A stretch of 64,000 nt of DNA, taken from NCBI GenBank assembly GCA_016795155.1, contig JAEUIE010000014.1:1-64000 (forward strand), written 5' to 3'. The translations under genes were made by a program, and so were the position numbers. This DNA is from Planctomycetia bacterium. Its GTDB lineage: Bacteria; Planctomycetota; Planctomycetia; Gemmatales; HRBIN36. Below, piece after piece: positions 16,778 through 25,731 of the stretch. Numbering within the stretch: position 1 is the first letter of the stretch; the number at the start of each line of letters is the position of its first letter. The notes beneath the pieces were generated by a model. The model did no database searches. It was given only the letters and a program-made list of their open reading frames with translations, and had not been told where the DNA came from.

Positions 16778-17554
16778 ATGAATTTTGGCTTATTGTGGTT
16801 GATCCTGTTCTTTTCCAGTCTGACAGCCAGAGCAGCATCCGAGGAAGTTCCTTTTGAAAAAGTGCCTCGCACCATCAAGAAAGAACCGGCGTATCAGGAT
16901 AAGCCCCGTTACGCTCTGATCGCGTTAGGCGAGTCGTTGCAACATCGCCACTGGCTGGTGCTTGACGGCAAGACACTCTACTTTGATCGCAATGGCAATG
17001 GGGACCTGACTGAACAGGGAGAACGCATAGAACCAACAACCGATTGGTCGGATACTACACTAATTCATTTTCAACTGGGTGAACTCAAGCAGGATGATCG
17101 TACCCATATCAAACTGGGGGCTATAGTACGCAATGTCAGTGAAGTGCGTCAGCGTCCCGAAGCTCCGCCTGCTGAATCACTGGATAATAATGCACTCACA
17201 TTGGAGATGTGGGGGGAGTTTGCCATCCCCGGCTTTCGTGGACGCTGTGATCATGGCCGCGTGCCCCGGCATGCAGGGCCGTTTGACCAGAATGGCTACC
17301 TTCTGTGGAAAAATACTCCTGTTGAAGCCAGCATCATTCACTTTGGTGAATTCTGGAGTGTGCAGTTGCAGGATCACCAACCGCTTCTCATCGGCGTGGA
17401 AAATCACATTGGTATCAACGTGGGCAGTCGTGGTTTTGGCACGGGAACATTCGCCAAGCTGGGCTACGAGAAAGTTGTGCCTGAAGGCATCCATCCCAGA
17501 TTGAAGCTTCGAATCAATGAACGCACGGCTCTGGAATACAGGAGCACGCTCTAG
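16778..17554 (+). CDS. Exported hypothetical protein, probably the 5' half of a damaged gene
   Basis: I place the start at the ATG at 16778, which begins a signal peptide (MNFGLLWLILFFSSLTARAA); the ATG at 16733 would add 15 residues ahead of it. The mature part includes a Ca-binding-like FDRNGNGDLTE segment and beta-rich sequence (GFRGRCDHGRVPRHAG). Translation stops at 17554, but coding-like sequence continues in another frame: reading the frame of the following WD40 gene gives LELQERC, a TGA, then TYQFYGPVRVPV. That suggests one frameshift near 17545-17560 and one nonsense codon at 17572. The intact protein would then run on into the WD40 domain. Function unknown. Confidence 0.6.
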   Translation: MNFGLLWLILFFSSLTARAASEEVPFEKVPRTIKKEPAYQDKPRYALIALGESLQHRHWLVLDGKTLYFDRNGNGDLTEQGERIEPTTDWSDTTLIHFQLGELKQDDRTHIKLGAIVRNVSEVRQRPEAPPAESLDNNALTLEMWGEFAIPGFRGRCDHGRVPRHAGPFDQNGYLLWKNTPVEASIIHFGEFWSVQLQDHQPLLIGVENHIGINVGSRGFGTGTFAKLGYEKVVPEGIHPRLKLRINERTALEYRSTL

Positions 17555-17691
17555 AGTTGCAGGAACGATGTTGAACGTATCAGTTTTATGGCCCGGTGCG
17601 GGTCCCTGTCACAGCAAACTCTGGTCAGGCACTGGTGGAAGTTCAATTCCCATGGCCGACACTGCGTCATCAGAACTGTCTGAGCCAGGTG

Positions 17692-18987
17692 ATGTTGCGG
17701 GCACTACCGACCGTTCCCACACGGGAACTGGTTTCCAGTCAACATCTTCGCAGCCTGCCACATCCAGACAAAGCCAGCAGTTTTTCTTCCATCATCTTCA
17801 GCAGCGATGGCAAGCGATTATTGGCTGGCGGATATCCAGAAGGTACCGTAGTTCAATACGATCTTGCCAGTGGTTCGCGGCTGCTGGAAATTGCCACTGG
17901 CAAAACGTGGCGAGGCAATTCACGCTATGTCAATCTGATGCCTGATACCAAAAGCTTCTTTGTCATCCATGAACGATTCGCCAGGATTGAACGATTCCAG
18001 AAAGAGGAGAAACAGTTCACTCGCTATGTTGGAGCCACAGGCATCAAGAGATGGAGCCTGGAAACCGGTGAATTGCTGTGGAAAGATACTCGTCCCGACC
18101 AAGGTCGGCTGATTTCGCTGAAACTCTCCCCTGATGGCCAGAAAATGGTGGTGATGGAAGAACCTCCCGGAGAATATCCGCGTGGCGAACATGGAATGCT
18201 GCGCAGCTGGCAAGGTGATACTTCTACGGGAAAGCTGCAGCCACTTCCTGAACAAATCAGTGGCTTGGGCGTGTTCTCATCAGACAGCCAGGCGTTTCTG
18301 ACGAACACATTCGATAAACTCGGCTACAGCACCGGCATCCGCTGGCTGCATGGCATAACGTTCGACACGCTGGGAAGTTGGGATATCAAGGAACCCTTGA
18401 GCTATGCCGAGATGGGCTGGCCCTTGCCCGATCAGCAATTGCTCTATGTGCACACTATCTATCCTCGCTTGAACCAGGCTAACGCTGTCAGCAGACGGCT
18501 GATGTTATTGAGGTATGGCAAGCAAGGCGCTGTGCCGGAAGTGATGTTTGAAAATTTCAAGGACTGTTCCAGTCTTTTGCTGCATCATGATCGACAGTCG
18601 CTGTTTTACGTGAAAAAAGATAGCACTGACTTTACGCTCAAGCAATGGCGATGGGCGGATCGTCGGGAAGTTCTCTCCGTGGCGCTGCCTACCGAACCAG
18701 GCCGAGCTTACAATGATGTCATTGCTATTTCACCCGATGGGAAGTTGCTGGCACTAGCGCATTTTGCTCAAACGCCTAAGGAACTGGAAAACCTTGACGA
18801 TCTTCGACCCGAAATGCTCAATCAACCACGAATCATTCTGGTCGATGTACAAAATGGTAAAGTAGCGGGCACTCTCGTCTCACCGCCTGCCTTCATCGGC
18901 GGTCTGGCTTTTAGCCCGGATGGCAAACAACTCATCTCCAGTGGCAGTGGCTGCCTGCATCTGTGGGATGTCAGTGAGTGGAAGTAA
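17692..18987 (+). CDS. WD40-repeat protein, probably the 3' half of a damaged gene
   Basis: A continuous frame from at least 17575 to 18987 encodes WD40/beta-propeller repeats: IIFSSDGKRLLAGGYPEGTV near the start, SLKLSPDGQKMVV, IAISPDGKLLALA and LAFSPDGKQLISSGSGC, LHLWDVSEWK at the end. The nominal start GTG at 17596 lies within sequence that looks like the C-terminal part of the preceding domain (YGPVRVPVTANSGQALVEVQ), so I give the ATG at 17692 as the first plausible internal start. There is no convincing ribosome binding site at either. If the two ORFs are one gene, the ancestral product was an exported protein with an N-terminal domain and a propeller of four or more blades. Confidence 0.6.
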   Translation: MLRALPTVPTRELVSSQHLRSLPHPDKASSFSSIIFSSDGKRLLAGGYPEGTVVQYDLASGSRLLEIATGKTWRGNSRYVNLMPDTKSFFVIHERFARIERFQKEEKQFTRYVGATGIKRWSLETGELLWKDTRPDQGRLISLKLSPDGQKMVVMEEPPGEYPRGEHGMLRSWQGDTSTGKLQPLPEQISGLGVFSSDSQAFLTNTFDKLGYSTGIRWLHGITFDTLGSWDIKEPLSYAEMGWPLPDQQLLYVHTIYPRLNQANAVSRRLMLLRYGKQGAVPEVMFENFKDCSSLLLHHDRQSLFYVKKDSTDFTLKQWRWADRREVLSVALPTEPGRAYNDVIAISPDGKLLALAHFAQTPKELENLDDLRPEMLNQPRIILVDVQNGKVAGTLVSPPAFIGGLAFSPDGKQLISSGSGCLHLWDVSEWK

Positions 18988-19082
18988 ATGCAGCTGAAGT
19001 ACCCAGATCGGCACCGAAATATGCGTCGTCAACAAGAAGCAGATGAAAGTGCACAAGCTGATTTGCTATATCCAGTAGTACA

Positions 19083-21686
19083 CTATCGTTGCAGGAGTTT
19101 TTCACATTCTCTTATTTTGGAAGCATGACGCTTAGTATCCATCCGATAAATAGCCATCGCTTCCTCGAGTTTCTTATTCATGGCATCAGGCTTCTGGTAT
19201 TGTTTTAAAAACTGTGCATGCAATAACAGTGCATTGGCAGTTCGAAAATGCTCGGCTGACCAGCGTTTTCTCTGCGCCAATTCATATTCTTCAAAAGCAG
19301 AAGCCACCCTGCCAAGAGGTTGTTGACTCGCGTTCAACATCTCGGCGTAATCTTGTAGCACCACACCAGCGTTGTAGTTTTCAAATCCGACGGTAAGTCG
19401 CATAATACGCAGACTGTCTTCGTAAGCCTGTTGCGCCTGCGTATAGTTTTTCTTGCCTGAATATGCTTTGGCCATCTGAAAAAGGAGTATGGCTTCGTAA
19501 GCATGGTCTGGACCAAACTCCGATTGCAATAAAGATCGACAGGTCTGAAATTGTTTCAAAGCAAGATCATGCTGGGAAGCTACAAGAAAAGTTGCACCAC
19601 TCTTGAACGCACTGGTTGCTTCCACCAATTTTGGATAACCGGCTTTAACAGCGAGCCTGTTCAGGCTGGGGACACAGAGTTTCAATGCTTCCAGAATTTT
19701 TCCCTGATTCGTCAACGCGCTACCCAGCGCCAGAGTGGCGCGATGTTTCAAGTAAGAATCCTTTTGTCCTTTTTGATCCTGTCCGTCGATAATCTCCCGC
19801 AGGCGTCGCTCTGCTTCAGGATAATCTTCGGCATCAATGGCAACGTAACTTCGATACAGTTGAACATTCTGAAGTATTACATCTTCTTCTGAGAAACTTT
19901 TCTTCAGGATTTCGTAAGCCTGGGTCAGTTCCACCTCAGCAGCGCGTGTTTTTCCCTGTTCTGTATGCACCAGGCCCAGCAGCATCAGACAAGTGCCCAG
20001 ATCAGCATGATCATTCGGGAGAATCTTCTTCTTCAATTCAAGCGATTGCAGCAAGAGAGATTCCGCTTTCGGAAACATCGAAATAGTACGGTAACCGTTA
20101 CCGATCATTTGCAGAACTGCAGCATAGATAAACAGATCCTGGGATAATTCCCGTTGAGCTTTGGCTTCCGAAGCTCGTAAAGAATCAAGCAACTTCCGAT
20201 TCTGACCAAAACTGCTGGGGTTAATAAACAAAGGATCATCATCATTGCTGCCCATGATGGATTCGGCCATCATCCTGGCGACCATCGCTTGCTTAACTTT
20301 GTTCTCGCTATCACGCGCTGCCGCTTCAGAACGTTGCGCCTTTTCCTGCGCAATCTCTTCTTCGAGGGCATGCGCTTGTGCCTGTCGCATGAATACCAGT
20401 GAGCTGATGAGGCCGGCAATGAGAGCCAGGACTACCAGCGCACCAGCAAGCACCTGTTGCCGGTTGCGGAGTATGAATTTCGAAAGGCGGTAGGAAAGTG
20501 TTGGCGGCCCTGCCTGAACAACTTCGTTATTCAGAAACCGTTGGATATCATCTGCAAAAGCAGTTGCAGTGTCGTAGCGACGGTCTCGTTCCTTGGCCAA
20601 GGCTTTCATGACGATCCAGTCGAGATCGCCCGCAATCATCTTGGTGAGCCGCTTGGGTTCCAGCCTGCGTTGAGCAGAAATGCTGGGCAATTTTTCGCCA
20701 CTTTGAGAGAGCTTGGTGCTTGGCTTGTCTGGAACCTTTTCGCGAATCAGCCTCAACATCTCGGTAAAGCCTGCACTCCGCAACACTTTGCCATCGATGG
20801 GACGAGAGTCCGTCAGCAATTCGTAGAGGATACACCCCAGCGAGTAGATATCCGTTCGGGTATCAATATCGAGATTCGTCAACTCGGCCTGTTCGGGACT
20901 CATGTATTCGAGTGTGCCAATGATAACCCCTACTTCGGTGAAGATAGTACGCTGTGTGAGGTTATGATGCAGCGCCTTGGCGACACCAAAATCAATGACT
21001 TTCACGAGGGGCTTGCCATCATACAAGGCGACCAGCACATTGCTGGGTTTCAAATCCCGATGAATAATTCCCTTCTGATGTGCATGCTGGATTGCCGAGC
21101 AGACGGTACTGAAGAGTTTCAGTCTTTCTTCGATATTCAGTTTGGCTTGATTGCAAAAATCGTTGATCGGTATGCCTTTGACCAGTTCCATCACAAAAAA
21201 GGGACGCCCATCTGAAATGGTCCCGGCATCGTAAACCTTGGCAATATTTGGATGGTCCATCATCGCCAGGGCCTGACGCTCGATTTCGAATCGTGCCAGC
21301 ACTCCTTTGGAATCCATGCCCGGTTTGATGAGCTTGATGGCAACCCTGCGTCGAACCGGTTCGGTTTGCTCTGCAAGCCAGACAGCTCCCATGCCACCTT
21401 CACCAAGCACGTGAAGCAGCCGATATTGGCTCCCCGTAGTTGACTTCACCTCCTGTACTTGTTTCTTCCCAGCGTCTTGGTTTGAGCTTAAGCCGAGTTC
21501 ATCTGTCAAAACGGGTTCAGCCGGATTTTTGTTTTGAAGATCCAATTGCTGGAGTCGAGCTTTGATTTTCTCAACAAGATTCTGACAATCGCGTGTATGA
21601 CAAAATTCTTCTACTGTAACTTGTGGATCAGCAGATTGTTGTTGGCGATACTGTTGAATCAGATTTTCGACGTTGGAATCCGACAT
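19083..21686 (-). CDS. Membrane Ser/Thr protein kinase with C-terminal TPR domain
   Basis: The start is taken at the ATG at 21686 (867 residues), since the preceding frame up to 21773 is not kinase-like. An N-terminal region of 85 residues precedes the kinase: P-loop [13 protein letters not shown] (94-106), catalytic Lys in RRVAIKLIK (K118), HRDLKPSN (209-216, Asp211), DFG at 232-234 and [13 protein letters not shown] single membrane helix follows at about 413-434, then a coiled segment ([20 protein letters not shown]) and a TPR region with repeated pattern ([40 protein letters not shown]). This is the Hanks-type signalling architecture common in planctomycetes: kinase inside, TPR platform outside. 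Substrates unknown; single transcription unit. Confidence 0.92.
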   Translation of the reverse strand: MSDSNVENLIQQYRQQQSADPQVTVEEFCHTRDCQNLVEKIKARLQQLDLQNKNPAEPVLTDELGLSSNQDAGKKQVQEVKSTTGSQYRLLHVLGEGGMGAVWLAEQTEPVRRRVAIKLIKPGMDSKGVLARFEIERQALAMMDHPNIAKVYDAGTISDGRPFFVMELVKGIPINDFCNQAKLNIEERLKLFSTVCSAIQHAHQKGIIHRDLKPSNVLVALYDGKPLVKVIDFGVAKALHHNLTQRTIFTEVGVIIGTLEYMSPEQAELTNLDIDTRTDIYSLGCILYELLTDSRPIDGKVLRSAGFTEMLRLIREKVPDKPSTKLSQSGEKLPSISAQRRLEPKRLTKMIAGDLDWIVMKALAKERDRRYDTATAFADDIQRFLNNEVVQAGPPTLSYRLSKFILRNRQQVLAGALVVLALIAGLISSLVFMRQAQAHALEEEIAQEKAQRSEAAARDSENKVKQAMVARMMAESIMGSNDDDPLFINPSSFGQNRKLLDSLRASEAKAQRELSQDLFIYAAVLQMIGNGYRTISMFPKAESLLLQSLELKKKILPNDHADLGTCLMLLGLVHTEQGKTRAAEVELTQAYEILKKSFSEEDVILQNVQLYRSYVAIDAEDYPEAERRLREIIDGQDQKGQKDSYLKHRATLALGSALTNQGKILEALKLCVPSLNRLAVKAGYPKLVEATSAFKSGATFLVASQHDLALKQFQTCRSLLQSEFGPDHAYEAILLFQMAKAYSGKKNYTQAQQAYEDSLRIMRLTVGFENYNAGVVLQDYAEMLNASQQPLGRVASAFEEYELAQRKRWSAEHFRTANALLLHAQFLKQYQKPDAMNKKLEEAMAIYRMDTKRHASKIRECEKLLQR

Positions 21687-21792
21687 TGTTTCCACTCGAA
21701 AGATATTTCTCCCAATTGAATCAATTCTTGTCCATAATGCAAAGAAAAATGAAACGATTGAAGCAATTTCCACTTAATGGTAGATACGAAAG

Positions 21793-22329
21793 CTAAACGA
21801 CGTGCATCAATTTCAACAACTCCCCCATCTCCTTCGCTGTCACGAACAGCCTCCCCTGTTTTTCCGGAATGAACCCTGCCGCGACGGCTTTTACCAGCCA
21901 GGTGATGAGTTCATCGTAAAACCCAAAGGCGTTCAACAAACCGATGGGTTTATCGTGCAGTTTGAGTTGCTTCCAGGTAATGATCTCAAAGAGTTCATCC
22001 ATGGTGCCATAGCCGCCGGGGAGGGCGATGAAGGCATCAGCGAGTTCTGCCATGCGGGCCTTGCGTTCGTGCATGGTGCTGACAATTTCAAGCCGGGTGA
22101 TGCCATGATGAGCCAGTTCCGCTTCGACCATGGAGCCTGGAATCACGCCGACAATGTCGCCTTGCAGTTCGAGAGCAGCATCCGCAATCACACCCATCAG
22201 GCCGATGTTGCCTCCACCATAAACAATGGAGTGCCCCTGCTTGACGATGAGCCTGGCCGCCTGGGCAGCACAGTTGGCGTAGCAGGTTTCCAGCCCGGTT
22301 CGGGCTCCGCAAAAGAGTGCAATCCGCAT
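21793..22329 (-). CDS. LOG-family protein (TIGR00730, nucleoside 5'-monophosphate phosphoribohydrolase)
   Basis: The 178-residue protein shows the LOG signature: CGARTG near the start, VYGGGNIGLMGVIADAAL (36-53), and PGGYGTMDELFEIITWKQL (103-121) with the conserved PGGxGTxxE nucleotide-binding and catalytic Glu motif. Members hydrolyse cytokinin-type or ordinary nucleoside monophosphates, releasing ribose 5-phosphate; bacterial roles are in nucleotide salvage. Length and order of motifs are normal. It ends 107 bases before the kinase start on the same strand; whether they are co-transcribed is not clear. Confidence 0.9.
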   Translation of the reverse strand: MRIALFCGARTGLETCYANCAAQAARLIVKQGHSIVYGGGNIGLMGVIADAALELQGDIVGVIPGSMVEAELAHHGITRLEIVSTMHERKARMAELADAFIALPGGYGTMDELFEIITWKQLKLHDKPIGLLNAFGFYDELITWLVKAVAAGFIPEKQGRLFVTAKEMGELLKLMHVV

Positions 22330-22392
22330 CCTTCCCCCGTTCCTTTGTATTGCTATGCTACGAGTAACTCAAACTGAGCAAATTATCTTGCT

Positions 22393-22540
22393 CCCCTCTC
22401 CCCCTTGGGGAGAGGGGCTGGGGGTGAGGGGTATATTATGTGGCGAAGCCCATCATCTTCCTCTCAATTGAATAGAACACGAAGGGCTTACGCCATGTGT
22501 AAAACCCCTCACCCTAGCCCTCTCCCCGAGAGGGAGAGGG
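22393..22540. mobile_element. MITE-like element, copy 2
   Basis: The same plan as 16075-16212: a terminal hairpin CCCCTCTCCCCC-TT-GGGGAGAGGGG (22393-22417), GGGGTGAGGGGT, an inner arm TGGCGAAGCCC (22441-22451), an AT-rich centre, the opposite inner arm GGGCTTACGCCA, then ACCCCTCACC and a closing hairpin CCCTCTCCCCGAGAGGGAGAGGG. The two ends are inverted relative to each other. It lies in the promoter side of both the LOG-family gene and purH. Confidence 0.7.
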
Positions 22541-22589
22541 AATTCCACTTAGTATGAGTGAGTAACTCCTCTTCCTTGTGATTACACCT

Positions 22590-24161
22590 ATGACTGACAT
22601 CACCCTTCGTCGTGCCCTGTTGAGCGTAACGGATAAAACCGGGCTGGTATCTCTAGCTCAGGCATTGCACAAACTGGGCGTGGAACTCATCTCCACCGGT
22701 GGCACACGCAACACGCTCGCTGAGGCAGGTCTGCCCGTCAAAGACATCAGCGAGGTGACCAAGTTTCCAGAAATGCTGGATGGCCGCGTGAAGACGCTGC
22801 ATCCCGCAGTGCATGCGGGCATCCTCGCCAAACGTGACAAGGCTGAGCACTTGAAGACGTTGCAGGAACATCAACTGCCCGTCTTCGATCTGATTGTCTG
22901 CAACCTCTATGCGTTTGAAGAAACCGTTGCCAAGCCGGGCTGCACCATGGCCCAGGCAATTGACAACATTGATATCGGCGGCCCCACCATGATCCGGGCT
23001 GCTGCCAAGAACCACAACGGCGTAGCAGTGCTGACATGCCCCAGTCAATATGCATCGTTTGTGGAAGAAGCCCAGAACAACGCAGGCAAAATCAGCCTGG
23101 CAACCCGGCAAAAACTCGCTGCGGATGCCTTCTCCATCATCGCTGATTACGACCTGGCTATTGCCAAGTACTTTGCTGAACAATCGAGCAAGGAAACCTT
23201 CCCGGCATCCTTGCGGCTCAGTTGGAAACGCAAAGCGACTCTGAGGTATGGTGAAAACCCGCATCAGCAGGCTGCTTTCTATGTTGAATCCAAACCGAGC
23301 CGGGCTTCTGTTTCTACTGCCCAATCGCTGGGTGGCAAGGAACTTTCCTTCAACAATCTGTTCGATCTGGACAGTGCGTTGACTCTCGTTCGCACCTTTG
23401 CCGAGCCAGCGGCCGTGGTCATCAAGCACAACAACCCATGCGGTGCTGCCGTAGCTGCCACGCTGGTAGAAGCGTATCGCCGTGCAAACGAGGGCGACCC
23501 GATCAGCGCCTTCGGCGGCATCGTCGGGCTGAACCGCGAAGTGGATGCTGCAACCGCTCAGCAAATGACCGAGCCTGGCCGGTTCTTTGAAGCCATCATT
23601 GCTCCCGGCTTCAGCGATGAAGCGATGAACATTCTCCGCACCCGGCCCAAGTGGAAGGATAGTGTTCGACTTTTAGCTACCGGCCCGCTCGAGGGAAATG
23701 CTTACGGCTTCGATCTGAAAAAGATCGAAGGCGGCTTGCTCGTGCAAAACCTGGACAATGCGGTGCTCGACTGGAGCCAGGTGAAGGTGGTTACCAAGCG
23801 TGCACCCACACCCAGCGAACTGGCAGATTTAGCCGTAGGCTGGGCAGTGGTGAAGCAAGTGAAAAGTAATGCCATTGTGCTGGCGAAGGATCGCATGGTG
23901 ATTGGCGTGGGTGCTGGCCAGATGAGTCGCATTGATTCGGTGCAGATTGCCATCCGCAAAGCTGGGGACAGAAGCCAGGGTTCCGTGCTCGCCTCCGATG
24001 CCTTCTTCCCATTCCCCGATAATGTCGAAGCTGCTGCTGCAGCAGGCGTGAAAGCCATTGCCCAGCCAGGCGGCTCCGTCAAGGACCAGGACAGCATCGC
24101 CGCCTGCGACAAGCATGGCATCGCCATGGTCTTCACCGCCATGCGGCATTTCAAGCACTAA
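22590..24161 (+). CDS. purH: Bifunctional AICAR transformylase/IMP cyclohydrolase
   Basis: The start ATG at 22590 gives MTDITLRRALLSVTDKTGLV, the usual PurH beginning (a GTG four codons earlier is also open). 523 residues is the standard length. The N-terminal IMP cyclohydrolase (MGS-like fold) shows VTDKTGL, ISTGGT, FPEMLDGRVKTLHP and NLYAFEE; the C-terminal formyltransferase shows LRYGENPHQQAA, AAVVIKHNNPCGAA, DPISAFGGIV and the C-terminal HGIAMVFTAMRHFKH. The enzyme performs the last two steps of IMP synthesis in the cytosol. It stands alone here; purQ lies some 25 kb away. The only unusual point is that repeats press closely on both sides: a MITE-like element upstream and a repeat hairpin directly after the stop. 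Confidence 0.97.
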   Translation: MTDITLRRALLSVTDKTGLVSLAQALHKLGVELISTGGTRNTLAEAGLPVKDISEVTKFPEMLDGRVKTLHPAVHAGILAKRDKAEHLKTLQEHQLPVFDLIVCNLYAFEETVAKPGCTMAQAIDNIDIGGPTMIRAAAKNHNGVAVLTCPSQYASFVEEAQNNAGKISLATRQKLAADAFSIIADYDLAIAKYFAEQSSKETFPASLRLSWKRKATLRYGENPHQQAAFYVESKPSRASVSTAQSLGGKELSFNNLFDLDSALTLVRTFAEPAAVVIKHNNPCGAAVAATLVEAYRRANEGDPISAFGGIVGLNREVDAATAQQMTEPGRFFEAIIAPGFSDEAMNILRTRPKWKDSVRLLATGPLEGNAYGFDLKKIEGGLLVQNLDNAVLDWSQVKVVTKRAPTPSELADLAVGWAVVKQVKSNAIVLAKDRMVIGVGAGQMSRIDSVQIAIRKAGDRSQGSVLASDAFFPFPDNVEAAAAAGVKAIAQPGGSVKDQDSIAACDKHGIAMVFTAMRHFKH

Positions 24162-24165
24162 CATA

Positions 24166-24206
24166 TTTAGCCCCCGGCTCTTTAAGCCGGGGGAGGGTTC
24201 ACGCGA
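24166..24206. repeat. REP-like repeat (TTTAGCC ... GGCGGGTTCGCGCG family), copy 1
   Basis: Begins TTTAGCCCCCGGCT; arms CCCCCGGCT (24171-24179) and AGCCGGGGG (24185-24193) form a 9-bp stem, followed by AGGGTTCACGCGA. Related copies lie at 29590-29630, 29680-29719 (inverted) and 30253-30293 (inverted). Lying 5 bases after the purH stop, the stem may serve as its terminator. Confidence 0.8.
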
Positions 24207-24314
24207 GGTGCGTTACGTCTTTCAAGATGGCGTTATTGCTGGCTGTGATATGCCTTCGTGCACACCCGCCCCACACTAAAGGAAAACGGGGCCAAATGAA
24301 ACTCGAGCAGTGTA

Positions 24315-24551
24315 ATGGGTGACGCCGGATTCCCGTTCATGTTTTGTGTACTGTTTTTCATTTTCGCAATCTTTGCGAGAAAGATGACGCACTTCATGTT
24401 GTTTGGATACCGATTAATCTATACCGAGAAAGATTATCTATATCGTTGGATGAACAAGAACACCGATTTGCTTATTTCGCTAAGCAGACTTACCTGGTTA
24501 GCAATCGCCTGCATCAATCTATACATCACGATAATGCTTCTGAACCGTTAA
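24315..24551 (+). CDS. Small two-helix membrane protein (hypothetical)
   Basis: The 78-residue product has two hydrophobic segments (about 7-30 and 53-74) separated by a charged loop (YTEKDYLYRWMNKNTD). No family is recognised and the ribosome binding site is weak (AGTGTAATGGGTG). It sits in a repeat-rich, AT-richer island (24.2-25.7 kb) with another small membrane gene, which suggests accessory content. It may not be a real gene. Confidence 0.4.
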   Translation: MGDAGFPFMFCVLFFIFAIFARKMTHFMLFGYRLIYTEKDYLYRWMNKNTDLLISLSRLTWLAIACINLYITIMLLNR

Positions 24552-24635
24552 ACCGCAATGCCTCTGTGCCATGAAACCAATTGATTGCATCATTCGTCCG
24601 ATGGTACATAAAAGTGTTTATTTAACTGTACTGCA

Positions 24636-24682
24636 CGTGTGCCATTGCGTGCAGATACTCCTGCTAGCAATGCACAAGTGTG
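24636..24682. repeat. Dispersed palindromic repeat CGTGTGCCATTGC..., copy A
   Basis: Matches 25103-25149 over most of its length (shared GCAGATACTCCTGC core with flanking CATTGC / AGCAAT arms). In each copy ATTGC...GCAAT and GCAG...CTGC can fold into one hairpin. Confidence 0.75.
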
Positions 24683-24743
24683 TAAGGGAAGATGGCATCA
24701 TCATGCCTAAGCACGGCCAAACGATGACATCCGACAAAACTGA

Positions 24744-25163
24744 ATGAAATTTCAATTCCTCTACCTGAATTCAGTGTGGCACCGGGTGTGTCTGGGTGCA
24801 CTACTGGGTGGGTTGATGGGATTCGGTCTTTGTTACTACGCTTTATACATCCAAAAGCCAAGCAAGGTGTTTTTTTCGATTAGTGTTACAGACAATATTC
24901 CAGCCGAGACTGTGAAAGATATTTATCGTCAAGCAGAAATTGAGGCGCGGAGAATATCAGGCGACGATGTACCCATGAAAATCATGATTTTTGGTTTCGT
25001 ATTTCTTCCGCTCACTGTTATCGCAGTCATCATCATCTGTGGCTTCTGCTGGCCACATGAACGAAAGAAACTTCATTCAGTTTGTCATTTACGCCATCTG
25101 CCCGTGTGTCATTGCTTGCAGATACTCCTGCCAGCAATACTCCGTGTGCCATGGCACCGTTAG
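24744..25163 (+). CDS. Small membrane protein with a repeat-derived C-terminus (hypothetical)
   Basis: The 139-residue frame has two membrane segments (about 15-36 and 82-101) flanking an extracytoplasmic loop of 45 residues with a plausible amphipathic helix (ETVKDIYRQAEIEARRI). The last 30 codons cross repeat copy B (25103-25157), so the Cys/His/Leu-rich tail (VCHCLQILLPAILRVPWHR) is encoded by repeat DNA and the original C-terminus was probably lost. No family is recognised. Its end overlaps the convergent zinc-finger gene by four bases. Confidence 0.5.
   Translation: MKFQFLYLNSVWHRVCLGALLGGLMGFGLCYYALYIQKPSKVFFSISVTDNIPAETVKDIYRQAEIEARRISGDDVPMKIMIFGFVFLPLTVIAVIIICGFCWPHERKKLHSVCHLRHLPVCHCLQILLPAILRVPWHR
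25103..25157. repeat. Dispersed palindromic repeat, copy B
   Basis: Shares the CGTGTG(C/T)CATTGC, GCAGATACTCCTGC and AGCAAT blocks with copy A at 24636-24682, and ends in CGTGTGCCATGGCACC, which links it to the CATGGCACCC family at 2070. It overlaps the 3' end of the preceding ORF. Confidence 0.75.
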
Positions 25164-25657
25164 GATGCATCACTAATTTCTGGAAGTTTTTGCGGAAATG
25201 AATTTGATTGACAGCGAGGACAACTGCGCGATGTTGTTCTATCACCTGTCCCTGCACATTTGAAATGAATTGCAGCACGGCATGACGGACAGATAGCACC
25301 TTCCAGGATACTCGCAATTCGTTGCTGACATTGCACACACATTTCGTTAACTACCTGCTGTGAAGTTGATGCTTCTCGCTTTTCTACGGGTAGTTCGTTT
25401 TTCTCCACAAGCCTGGCTGCTAAAAGTCCAACGACCAAACCTGCTACAGCAAGTACGACAGGAACGGTTAGCCAGAAGATAAAATCGTTCGAATAGTATG
25501 CGATCACTAATCCCACAACTAGAAACAGAGACATGAAGCTGCAACCGAGTGCAGTCTGGCTTTGCATATTTGTTGATTGATTCTCGTGATCCATCTCGGG
25601 TATTTCTGGAATGTTGCTACCAGTGTAGAGACCATAATCCTTCGAACCATGCTGCAT
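25160..25657 (-). CDS. Membrane protein with a C-terminal RING/PHD-like (C4HC3) zinc finger
   Basis: The 165-residue protein has a short acidic N-terminus, two adjacent membrane helices (about 38-54 and 58-82) and a cytoplasmic tail. The tail holds Cys107-x2-Cys110-x12-Cys123-x2-Cys126-x4-His131-x2-Cys134-x11-Cys146-x2-Cys149, a full cross-brace C4HC3 ligand set as in PHD/RING-variant fingers and the bacterial Prok-RING families. In eukaryotes such fingers bind E2 enzymes or peptides; in bacteria the role is unknown, and no ubiquitin-like gene is near. The start at 25657 has only a weak ribosome binding site; Met22 (25594) is an alternative. A terminator of the upstream gene lies just before it. 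Confidence 0.7.
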   Translation of the reverse strand: MQHGSKDYGLYTGSNIPEIPEMDHENQSTNMQSQTALGCSFMSLFLVVGLVIAYYSNDFIFWLTVPVVLAVAGLVVGLLAARLVEKNELPVEKREASTSQQVVNEMCVQCQQRIASILEGAICPSCRAAIHFKCAGTGDRTTSRSCPRCQSNSFPQKLPEISDAS

Positions 25658-25661
25658 TTCA

Positions 25662-25700
25662 AGCTAAAAAACCAGCCCTGACAATGTTGCCAGGGCTGGT
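25662..25700 (-). terminator. Rho-independent terminator of the FKBP-like gene
   Basis: ACCAGCCCTG at 25671-25680 and CAGGGCTGGT at 25691-25700 form a 10-bp stem; on the minus strand it is followed by TTTTTAGCTT. It lies 32 bases past the stop at 25732. Confidence 0.85.
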
Positions 25701-25731
25701 GATGTACTCTGTTCTTCTGTCGCAGGTTTCC

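Noticed and set aside
22653-23564. 303-codon minus-strand frame opposite purH
   Set aside because: It is a shadow of the purH coding strand; the purH motifs on the plus strand are unmistakable.
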